A stretch of DNA of 64,000 nucleotides from assembly GCF_047948215.1 (NCBI RefSeq), contig NC_134465.1, positions 42,755,946-42,819,945 on the forward strand. The letters are read 5' to 3'. Positions 48,266 through 58,267 of the stretch are shown in pieces. Source of the stretch: Lycorma delicatula (taxonomy: Eukaryota; Arthropoda; Insecta; Hemiptera; Fulgoridae). The translations under genes were made by a program, and so were the position numbers. The notes beneath the pieces are model-generated. The model saw only the letters and a program-made list of their open reading frames with translations. It was not told the origin of the DNA and searched no databases. How positions within the stretch are numbered: the first letter of the stretch is position 1; each line of letters opens with the position of its first letter.

Positions 48266-50303
48266 TAAATAGGGGTTTTCGAAACCATCTGTACACTCAA
48301 ATTAATTTTATTAAATAAGTAACAATAATTTTATATGTATTAATTGTGTTTAAGAATCCTAAATAAAAATGTAATATTATGTGCAAAAATGGTCAAAATC
48401 CTATATGTTTTCGATTGAAAATAAATGGAGCAACGATGCGGGTTACTTGCTCGATTTCATTTTTTCTATACACACAGTTTTTATTTTACAACAAATTCTA
48501 CAGGATGAATTCATTAAGATACAAAACAATATTTAAGAATAATTTGCGACACATCACCGGATCTCTTTCGTTGAGATCTAGTGTATAAACGGTTTGAAAA
48601 AAGCGTGTTTTTACGTATGTGAACAATGTTCAATAGTAATATCAAATAAACCATGAAAAATACTTGACAGGATGTGTTTTGATATTTATATCATCAGCTG
48701 ATAGTGGTCGGGCCATTAGCAAGTTTGAATATTTTTATTGAGTAGTTAACGCGGAATTTTAATGCGCTCCGATAATAAAAAAAAAAGAATGGTAATCGAC
48801 AAACAATTTTGCGCACGTGTAAGATTACATTTTTATGGTTTATTCTGTAAATATCTTATTTTTTAATTTGATGCCAAATTAATAAAAATAAATAAATACA
48901 AACTAGTGTTGTCGCCGATTAAAAACTTAGGTATTTAAAAAAAATACTTGGAAACTTTTATTTACTTTTGTTTGTTTTGTTGGTTTATAATCTTTTATTC
49001 CTATAATTTTAATTAAATCTTACAATATATTTATTTGTTTATTAGCAGATTATTGCATTAATAAAGATTTACCAAAAAAGTAACAATTTTCAAGAAGAAG
49101 AATAAATGGAGAATTTATTGGTAGAGTTTAATTTCATGTCGAATTCTAAAATTGTAGGAAAAAATGAAATTATTTAAAATTGCGTTTAATTAAGAAACTA
49201 TTAATTATTACAACTGTACTTATCCATGTGTAGAGAATAATTACTGAATACGCTCGCTCTTTCTAAAAAAATAATTGTTAGCGAACTACATTCCTTTTAT
49301 TTTATTAATTTCTCAGTCTAGCCTTTTTCCATTAATCTTAATTTATCATTTATAACACGCCCAAGCCCGCACGCGCGCGCACACACTCTCAAGTATCACG
49401 TTATCCGCCAATTGAGTTAAAGACTAAAAAAAATTTTCTCATATAATTCTATCACCCTATTACAACTAAAGTTATAAAGTAGAATTGGTTTAACGACATG
49501 TAATGTAATGTATGTTTGTGTGCTGGTTAATGTCGGCCGTGCATAGCTATTCAAGGCGTCAGCAATATCGGCTTCGGCGGTAAATTTCTTATCAGTGCAA
49601 GGCGACGACCAAAGTCTAATAACAATTACAATCAAAAAAAGAAAAGAAAATTTATTTGAGAAATAAATTAGTCGATGAAAGAAATGTGTAGCGTTGACAA
49701 AATAAAAAGAAAGAGAAATTAATTATCGATAGAGATTGGATTGAGAAAAAAGAAATTATATTTTACTTTATAAATAGTCATGTATTATAATGGGATTTAA
49801 CCGAAACGTATAATCTGTGAAATATTTATTTAAATAGGATATCATTTTAACATTAATAGGTATTCCTGTTTGAGTAAAGTATGTGTAATTTTATCACAAG
49901 AATTCGCTTGCGCAACATGACACGTTTAACAATACAAAATGTATATTTACAGTATAATTCAAATATAATAATATTATTACCTAACCTCAAATGTCGCAAA
50001 TTATTTATAATTTCAGTTTAATCACCGATAATAAAAAGCCAGCACTTTAATACTTTTAAGTTATATTTGTATTTTTATGATAAAATAATTTCTTTTTACT
50101 GAAAAACATTAACCAAAATTATAAAAATATTTATTTATTTTTTACGACATAGTTAAATAAATACAAATAATTATTAAAAAAAAAAAAAAAAAAAGAAAGT
50201 TGAACCGATACCCAAATGCGCTAAAACGTAAGAAATAATTTCATCAAAATACTTATTTAATTCCTAGACACTTTTTTGACTCGGAACCTGCTTCTGAAGA
50301 ATT
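48266..50303. other. Unassigned AT-rich tract
   Basis: No gene recognised. A 72-codon minus-strand frame at 49417-49635 is unidentified. A CG/CA repeat lies at 49366-49388 and poly(A) at 50176-50193. Confidence 0.38.
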
Positions 50304-50314
50304 AATTTCTAGAT

Positions 50315-51826
50315 TTTTTTTTTTTTTTTTTGTCTTCAGTCATTTGACCGGTTTGATGCAGCTCTCCAAGATTCCCTATCTAGTGCTAGTCGCTTCATTT
50401 CAGCATACCCTCTACATCCTACATCCCTAACAATTTGTTTTACATATTCCAAACGTGGCCTGCCTACACAATTTTTCCCTTCTACCTGTCCTTCCAAAAT
50501 TAAAGCGACTATTCCAGGATGCCTTAGTATGTGGCCTATAAGTCTGTCTCTTCTTTTAACTATATTTTTCCAAATGCTTCTTTCTTCATCTATTTGCCGC
50601 AATACCTCCTCATTTGTCACTTTATCCACCCATCTGATTTTTAACATTCTCCTATAGCACCACATTTCAAAAGCTTCTAACCTTTTCTTCTCAGATACTC
50701 CGATTGTCCAAGTTTCACTTCCATATAAAGCGACACTCCAAACATACACTTTCAAAAATCTTTTCCTGACATTTAAATTTATTTTTGATGTAAACAACTT
50801 ATATTTCTTACTGAAGGCTCGTTTAGCTTGTGCTATTCGGCATTTTATATCGCTCGTGCTTCGTCCATCTTTAGTAATTCTACTTCCCAAATAACAAAAT
50901 TCTTCTACCTCCATAATCTTTTCTCCTCCTATTTTCACATTCAGTGGTCCATCTTTGTTATTTCTACTACATTTCATTACTTTTGTTTTGTTCTTGTTTA
51001 TTTTCATGCGATAGTTCTTGCGTAGGACTTCATCTATGCCGTTCATTGTTTCTTCTAAATCCTTTTTATTCTCGGCTAGAATTACTATATCATCAGCAAA
51101 TCGTAGCATCTTTATCTTTTCACCTTGTACTGTTACTCCGAATCTAAATTGTTCTTTAACATTATTAACTGCTAGTTCCATGTAAAGATTAAAAAGTAAC
51201 GGAGATAGAGAACATCCTTGTCGGACTCCCTTTCTTATTATGGCTTCTTTCTTATGTTCTTCAATTGCTACTGTTGCTGTTTGGTTCCTGTACATGTTAG
51301 CAATTGTTCTTCTATCTCTGTATTTGAACCCTAATTTTTTTAAAATGCTGAACATTTTATTCCAGTCTACGTTATCGAATGCCTTTTCTAGGTCTATAAA
51401 AGCCAAGTATGTTGGTTTGTTTTTCTTTAATCTTCCTTCTACTATTAATCTGAGGCCTAAAATTGCTTCCCTTGTCCCTATACTTTTCCTGATACCAAAT
51501 TGGTCTTCTCCTAACACTTCCTCCACTCTCCTCTCAATTCTTCTGTATAGAATTCTAGTTAAGATTTTTGATGCATGACTAGTTAAACTAATTGTTCTGT
51601 ATTCTTCACATTTATCTGCCCCTGATTTCTTTGGTATCATTACTATAACACTTTTTTTGAAGTCTGACGGAAATTCCCCTTTTTCATAAATATTACACAC
51701 CAGTTTGTATAATCTATCAATCGCCTCCTCCCCTGCACTGCGCAGTAATTCTACAGGTATTCCGTCTATTCCAGGAGCCTTTCTGCCATTTAAATCTTTT
51801 AATGCTCTCTTAAAATTTCTAGATAA
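50315..51826 (-). mobile_element. LINE-E, best copy: ~500 uninterrupted RT codons with TSD
   Basis: The minus-strand frame is open from about 51826 to the TGA at 50336. Motifs in order: LNGRKAPGIDGIPVELL, VIVMIPKKSG, YRTISLTSHASKILTRILYR, EDQFGIRKSIGTREAILGL (fingers), TYLAFIDLEKAFDNVDW (motif A), VRQGCSLSPLLFNLYMELAV (B), LRFADDIVILAE (C), KTKVMKCS (D), EEFCYLGSRIT (E), SVALYGSETWT, RRMLKIRWVD, IGHILRHPGI and VGRPRLEYVKQIV. The stop is followed by only AGAC and poly(A). An 11 bp TSD AATTTCTAGAT lies at 50304-50314 and 51827-51837. The endonuclease and the start of the RT are lost by 5' truncation, so it cannot move by itself. It is the youngest-looking LINE here. Confidence 0.9.
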
Positions 51827-52135
51827 AATTTCTAGATATAATATAAATTTGTTCTTTAGTAATTTATAAGTATACTACATTAATACCAATACCGATAATG
51901 AAATTGAAATTTATTTTAATAAATAATTTTACAAATAGATACACAAAGTTCTATTTTCTGGAATACCTAGAGCAACATAAAAGCTCCAATGCCAAAGGTA
52001 ATAATTTATAAATGTATAGCCTAATCTAAATATAATTAATTTAAAGTTTTCGGCATGGAGTGTAGTTCATATTACTAATTATTAACATATAAGGTGGTAT
52101 GCGGTTCGTTTCATCAACAATAGTACTAAACCTTA

Positions 52136-52408
52136 CCCACCGGGTTGGTCTAGTGGTGAACGCGTCTTCTGAAATCAGGTGATTTGGAAGTCGAGACTTA
52201 CAGCGTTCAAGTCCTAGTAAAGTCAGTTATTTTTACACGGATTTGAATACTAGATCGTGTATACCGGTGTTCTTTGGTGGTTGGGTTTCAATTAACCACA
52301 CATCTCAGGAATGGTCGAACTGAAAACGTACAAGACTCGTACATATCATCCTCTGAAGTATTATCTGAACGGTAGTTACCGGAGGCTAAACAGAAAAAAT
52401 AAAGTAAA
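52136..52408 (+). mobile_element. SINE-A copy 7
   Basis: Plus-strand SINE-A, flanked by a perfect 14 bp TSD AGTACTAAACCTTA (52122-52135 and 52409-52422). An internal deletion of about 25 bp lies in the body near 52337, compared with copy 3. Confidence 0.92.
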
Positions 52409-52519
52409 AGTACTAAACCTTATATTGTAAATTTTCAATACCGTCTTAAAATAAAATAAAACTAATAAAACAATAAAACTAATTCAGAAAACAAAACGCT
52501 AATGTCCTGAATACTGGCG

Positions 52520-53400
52520 ATCCATTAAAATTTGCGTATTTTCTGCATCCATACTTCTTGTATTCCACACTTAAGTGAGAATTATAAGCGCCTACCCGAC
52601 ATTCGATTCCAAATTCAAGTCTAGATTTGATAAGCGTACTATATATACAAACCGATCATTTTTTATCACAATAATGTCGTAACTTGTAAATTTTATACGA
52701 GTATAATAATAGTTCCTATTTAATTCAGAATCAATAATTAGGCCTAAGTATTTAGCGGAAATAATTTTCATTACACATTCAGATACAAAAATAGCATTAC
52801 ACGAGGAAAAATGGTTATGTTATTTTACAGAGTAGGCCCCTTCTTCCGTATCCAGGAAATTAACAAAATTAGATTTCCTTGTGCTAATAACTAATTTATT
52901 ATTGTAGAACCAATTTCTTCTATCTTCTACTCAGTGTTATTTTCTGCTCTTTTTAGCACTTTCTTTCTTTTTCCTGTTTTGCCTCCGGTAACTACCGTTC
53001 AGATAATCCTTCAGAGGATGAATGAGGATGATATGTATGAGTGTAAATGAAGTGTAGTCTTGTACATTCTCAGTTCGAACATACCTGAGATGTGTGGTTA
53101 ACTGAAACCCAACCACCAAAGAATACCGGTATCCACGATCTAGTATTCAAGTCCGTGCAAAAATAGCTGGCTTTACTAGGACTTGAACGCTGGAACTCTC
53201 GACTTCCAAATCAGCTGATTTGGGAAGACGCGTTCATCACTAGACCAACCCGGTGGGTCAATTTCTTCTATCTGTATTTTTATATCTTCCCATTTATCGC
53301 AACTATATTCTAAGGCAAAGAAGAGACATTTTCCTCTGAAATTTTCATTACATAAGTCATTAACGAATTTTAAAAACAGAACAACGGATGTTACAACAGC
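52520..53400 (-). pseudogene. Jockey/CR1-like RT fragment, split by SINE-A
   Basis: The minus strand reads CLFFALEYSCDKWEDIKIQI, EEI, then across the SINE NWFYNNKLVISTRKSNFVNF, and later AKYLGLIIDSELN (motif E YLG-I-D) and YYYTRIKFTSYD. This is the palm-to-thumb region of a Jockey/CR1-group RT; the FADD itself is not clear. With one TSD and the SINE left out, the frame is continuous across the insertion point. Stops elsewhere (for example before HNHFSS) show it was probably already dead. Confidence 0.68.
52926..53258 (-). mobile_element. SINE-A copy 8 with a 29 bp transduced 3' flank
   Basis: Minus strand, head at 53258. A perfect 15 bp TSD CAATTTCTTCTATCT (52911-52925 and 53259-53273). Beyond the SINE tail, 52931-52959 is the exact complement of 24748-24776, the 3' flank of copy 3, and lies inside the TSDs. 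No other SINE-A copy here has this extension, so it is carried-over flank rather than family sequence. Confidence 0.9.
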
Positions 53401-53844
53401 AGAATTAATGTGCTTTGATTGCTTTCCCGTAAGCGATTATTACGTATTTTTAAATACGCCGTCTACAGGTTTATTCAAGTACCACATAAGTATGATCATG
53501 TATTTTGATATTCATAAAAAATGTCTAAGGAATTAATTAAGTATTTGTACGAAATTATTTCTTACCTTTTACGGCATTTTAATATCGGTTTCATTAATTT
53601 TGTTTTTTATAATTATTTCATAATTTTCTGTGTCTGATTAATAACTGTAAGTTATTAGGCGGAGTTAATGTGCACCTTTTTTGTTGATATAATGCAGTTT
53701 CCTTCAGTCAAAGGCCATCGGTGTTTGTTCAACCTCCTTGGTGTGAAACAGAAATAAATTTGTGTAATAAACATGAAACAAAGAAATAACACTGAGTTCA
53801 TCGATTTATTAAATAACTTTTTTCCTTTTTTTTGCCTCTACATC

Positions 53845-54041
53845 CCCGAGCCGGACATTCAATTAAGTATACTCGGTTCGGGAACGTGTCTTTGCGACTC
53901 TAAGAGGGCCTCCCCATTATTAAATAACTTGCGTTTTGACAAAGTTACAACCGGCCGATTTCAAATGTTTTTTGCGAAATAAGGACTCTCCTAATTTCGC
54001 AAAACATTGGCAATAGGTTAAAGATACTTACCTTTAACCTA
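53845..54041. other. Cluster of three stem-loops in unassigned DNA
   Basis: Hairpin 1: CCCGAGCCG (53845-53853) with CGGTTCGGG (53874-53882). Hairpin 2: TTTTGCGAAATAAGGA with its complement bearing one mismatch (53970-54004). Hairpin 3: TAGGTTAAAG/CTTTAACCTA around ATACTTAC (54014-54041). Surrounding DNA from 53400 to 54267 has no gene I recognise. Confidence 0.7.
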
Positions 54042-54267
54042 CCCCGCTGGACGGCGAAAAACGTTTTTTTTGTCAATTTTCAGACCGATGTTTCGTGTCT
54101 TTAAAGTTTTTTCGACATCATGGTACCAGCGCGAAAAGCAGCTGCGTCGATTACAACAATATTTCAGTCGGATTAATCGGAAAAAGGTTATACGCGAACA
54201 AACAAAAGAAAAAATATACGGTCAAATGTATAATTTCCTTTTTTGAAGTCTGTTAAAAAAAAACTTA

Positions 54268-54775
54268 TTTGAATACTTGTGGAAAGCCTATTTATGCAGA
54301 AAATGTAGACACAAAAAACTTCTATTATCTCCTTTTCTGAAGCAAGATATAGTTAAAAAAAGAAAAATGTATGAAGTCATTTTTTGGGGGAGGGTGAATA
54401 TTAAATTAAGATATTTGGTAATTTGTGATCTTGATAAAAAAATTTCAGCTTTTCTGAAAAATGTTTTTGCTTAAGTGTCCCAGTAGAGATTTAAAATTCT
54501 ATTTCCCCCAAAACACAATATTTGCTAAATTTTATTACATTCCTTCCCCTCCCGAAGGTAGTATCAGTTTACCAGATTTGAATAAAATCGGCCGACGGGG
54601 TCCAGATTTATAAGACGAAATATAGGCTAGTATACAAATGTACATTCGCTCAAACGTCCATTTGACAAAAAAATATTTTTTGATTTGGGAGCATCGGAAT
54701 AAAAAGATTTTTCGCTATTATTTACAAATTATTTAAATAAATTTTTTTGTTAAAAGGTTTTTTATAAAAAAAACA
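54268..54775 (+). repeat. Repeat F copy 2
   Basis: It shares ordered blocks with 38730-39655 (CTGAAGCAAGATATA, GAAGGTAGTATC, AAATCGGCCGACGGGGTC-like, CTCAAACGTCC, GAGCATCGGAATAAAAA). A 65-codon frame is present but is not conserved in the other copy. Unclassified. Confidence 0.6.
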
Positions 54776-54797
54776 TTTAATTTTTTTTTAACATGAC

Positions 54798-55692
54798 ACA
54801 TGATATTTTCAAAATGAGTATCGAGGTTTTAAAGCTATGTAATATTTCTCAAGTTTCACGTAAATTGATTAATTATACATCAAATGAAAGAGCAACTTAA
54901 ACAGTTTTAGCTGTGCGTAAGCTCATTAACTGTTTTTTCTTGTACGTTTCGCTTGAAAGCGCTAATAGCAAAAGTGGCGATCCCACAACAGAAAGCGCAC
55001 AACACTTTGCAAACCGCAAGTGTTTTGCAGTTAGCAAAGTGTGAATCTGTAATTACCGTTCAACGTGCGTTCCGTTGCGATCCCCCGAGTCACAATAATT
55101 TTCGTAGATGGTATAAATAATTTGAAATCACCGGTTGTATTTTGTAAAGGGAAGAGTACAGGACGACCCCGAAGACAATGAACGTGAATCAGAGTCTTTT
55201 GTGCCTAGTCCTCGGAAATTTTTCTTCGACTCCAATATCAAGCGCAGAACTTTATTTAGTAAAAAATTGGTACGCCTCCTCGCTGGCATAATGGTGAACG
55301 TGATCGGTCGAGTGAAATTTTCCCCGACCTCTGGATCGGTCACCGGGAACCAGATGATAGCGCTTGTTTGCCTTTATCTCCACGTTCGTCCAGTCTGATC
55401 CCATGCGATATTTTTCTTGGAAGTTTATAAAGGACAGATATATATGCCACCGTTACCGGCTGACCAACCCGAGTTGAGACAGCATCAATTACTCCAGACC
55501 AACCGATTAAAATATGGGATGAACCGTTCTATGGATTTGTGCCGTGTGCTCACCTTGAACACTTATAAGAAAACCGTTTGAGTTGTAGTTTCGTTTCACG
55601 TATTACTTATCAATATAAGTAAAACTTAATAAATATTACATGACTTTAAAACCCCGATATCCATTTTGAAACGCACGATACTTTTCCGTTAT
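54798..55692 (+). mobile_element. Short-TIR Tc1/mariner-superfamily element, internally deleted
   Basis: The left end (TTTCAAAATGAGTATCGAGG, then TTTTAAAGCTATGTAATATT, at about 54807-54848) is repeated inverted at about 55625-55676 (minus strand TTTCAAAATGGATATCGGGG, TTTTAAAGTCATGTAATATT). Inside lies a transposase remnant in plus orientation. At under 0.9 kb it is far shorter than a full element. Confidence 0.75.
54990..55585 (+). pseudogene. DUF4817-type transposase remnant
   Basis: Across frames: LAKCESVITVQRAFRCDPPS, HNNFRRWYK, FEITGC, GKSTGRPRR (helix-turn-helix region of the pattern S--TVQRAFRRKF...DPPS-NSIRRW), SFVPSPRKFF (usually RSPRKSTRRAS), then a jump to FFLEVYKGQIYMPPLPADQP (C-terminal FFLWGYVKDRVYVPPLP-DL-EL) and AHLEHL then stop. 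The whole catalytic centre is deleted or unrecognisable. It belongs to the same broad family as the remnants at 4.8 kb and 32.7 kb. Confidence 0.75.
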
Positions 55693-57070
55693 ACCTATAA
55701 CCCGCAAAATAAAGATCGTTCACGAACTCACTCCCAGAATTATAGAACTTTTCCATTACCTTTGAAAAAACCTCTTTTAATTTAAAACCAGTAGTAATAT
55801 TTATACGGCTAAAATACCGGCGGTAAAGTAAATAGACTTCGTAAGATGTGGTTTTCCTAGTCTGTTAGTTAAGTGTAGTCAATTTGTTTTCGATCAGATA
55901 AGTATATAGGTGCAGAGAATGAAATGAAATCTGTTGTAGTCAATCCCTTCGTTTACAACAGTAGATGATAAACGTTGCGTATAGAAAAGTAACAGGATTT
56001 TATAGGTTTGAATAAGCGTTTTACAATATAATCTTATAATTATTTTTTGGATCTTGGTGTTATCTGGGGCCACAAATAAAATTCAGTAATAGATAAAAAT
56101 AACCAATGTTTTATCTTTTTATTTTAAGTTCAATTTTTGTTACTTATGAATTTAATACTAATAAGCAAATACTTAATAGATCAAATTTCTAAACAAAAAT
56201 TCATCCTCAAAAAAAATTCATATCCTCCACCATTTTCAATTTTTGTTCAAAATTTAAACCATCAACACCCCATATATAGACTTTTTTTTAGTCATTTACG
56301 AAGAATTTAGATGAAGCCAGTACGGAAATATTAATAAAAATACAGGCCAAGATATGTACGTATGTACATCATCTGGAATTTCTATAATTTTTCTTTTACT
56401 AAGGGCAACGCTGAAAAAAAAAAAACCTAAAAATAAAATATTGAAATCGGCAATAGAACTACAGTCTAAAAATTCCAAAGTAATATTAATTTAATATTTT
56501 AATAGCTAAATTAACAATAAATAAAATTTAACTACGTGAGGCAGTGAACGTTTTGAACATGCTGTAGTTGTTCGGTTCGTAAGCAATCGACCCCGACTGA
56601 CGAATGTCAAGGTCATTTAAAATAATATGTCTGTTAAATAATAATTACGTTATTAACTAGCAAAAGCAAATAGGATACGGATGTACCCGATGTAACAATA
56701 AATTATACATTATTAACACCGTATAATTTTATAACGCGTAATAACAAGTTACAATGAATAACGCCAAATCTGATTCCGGTTATTAAATATTTAATTAATA
56801 CATTTAGGTAAATTATAACTAATTTCACTCAATATTAAGCGTAATCCTTAAACTCAATTATGTGAATCGCTAAAGTATAACCACGTTTGTATTATTATTA
56901 TGAACGGCGGTTAAAATTAAGCGAAATTATTTCACCCGCAATATAAATTAAATTAAAAAGAAAAAAATCCTCTGTACAAACTTTGTTACACTCTATAATA
57001 ATAACAATTCAGTGACTAAAAGATTTATATAATTCGGTTAGATTTTCTATGTACAGTAAATTTATTGATA
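55693..57070. other. Unassigned AT-rich tract
   Basis: No gene or repeat family recognised. Confidence 0.4.
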
Positions 57071-57081
57071 TGAACAAGGCT

Positions 57082-58083
57082 TTTTTTTTTGTCTTCAGTC
57101 ATTTGACTGGTTTGATGCAGCTCTCCAAGATTCCCTATCTAGTGCTAGTCGTTTCATTTCAGTATATCCTCTACATCCTACATCCCCAACAATTTGTTTT
57201 ACATACTCCAAACGTGGCCTGCCTACACAATTTTTCCCTTCTACCTGTCCTTCCAATATTAAAGCGACTATTCCAGGATGCCTTAGTATGTGGCCTATAA
57301 GTCTGTCTCTTCTTTTAACTACATTTTTCCAAATGCTTCTTTCTTCATCTATTTGCCGCAATACCTCTTCATTTGTCACTTTATCCATCCATCTGATTTT
57401 TAACATTCTCCTATAGCACCACATTTCAAAAGCTTCTAATCTTTTCTTCTCAGATACTCCGATTGTCCAAGTTTCACTTCCATATAAAGCGACACTCCAA
57501 ACATACACTTTCAAAAATCTTTTCCTGAGATTTAAATTAATTTTTGATGTAAACAAATTATATTTCTTACTGAAGGCTCGTTTAGCTTGTGCTATTCGGC
57601 ATTTTATATCGCTCCTGCTTCGTCCATCTTTAGTAATTTTACTTCCCAAATAACAAAATTCTTCTACCTCCATAATCTTTTCTCCTCCTATTTTCACATT
57701 CAGTGGTCCATCTTTGTTATTTCTACTACATTTCATTACTTTTGTTTTGTTCTTGTTTATTTTCATGCGATAGTTCTTGCGTAGGACTTCATCTATGCCG
57801 TTCATTGTTTCTTCTAAATCCTTTTTACTCTCGGCTAGAATTACTATATCATCAGCAAATCGTAGCATCTTTATCTTTTCACCTTGTACTGTTACTCCGA
57901 ATCTAAATTGTTCTTTAACATCATTAACTGCTAGTTCCATGTAAAGATTAAAAAGTAACGGAGATAGGGAACATCCTTGTCGGACTCCCTTTCTTATTAC
58001 GGCTTCTTTCTTATGTTCTTCAATTGTTATTGTTGCTGTTTGGTTCCTGTACATGTTAGCAATTGTTCTTCTATCTCTGTATT
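57082..58083 (-). mobile_element. LINE-E copy with TSD (331 open codons)
   Basis: Minus strand, open from the truncation point (about 58083) to the TGA at about 57095. Present: RRTIANMYRNQTATI, VRQGCSLSPLLFNLYMELAV (motif B), LRFADDIVILAE (motif C), KTKVMKCS, EEFCYLGSKIT, SVALYGSETWT, RRMLKIRWMDKV, IGHILRHPGI, VGRPRLEYVKQIVGDVGCRG and SNQSND. The fingers and motif A are lost by 5' truncation. A perfect 11 bp TSD TGAACAAGGCT lies at 57071-57081 and 58084-58094, overlapping TTTGAAC at the element edge by microhomology. The 3' end is AGAC then poly(A). Confidence 0.9.
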
Positions 58084-58267
58084 TGAACAAGGCTAGGGTG
58101 TGTAATATTTAAAACCTGGAATTCTTAGGAAATCATTTTTTTGGGTGATCTTAAACAGTTTTTTTTTGTTTTCAAAAAGGCAATACAGATAAGACTAAAG
58201 AGACAAAAACATAAATATTTTTTAGGGATTTTGCCAAAAAAAAAAATAGGAATGAAAAATTGATTGA

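Noticed and set aside
54024..54036. ATACTTACCT, identical to the 5' end of U1 snRNA
   Set aside because: The sequence after it does not follow U1, and there is no Sm site or U1 stem structure. It is the loop of a local hairpin.
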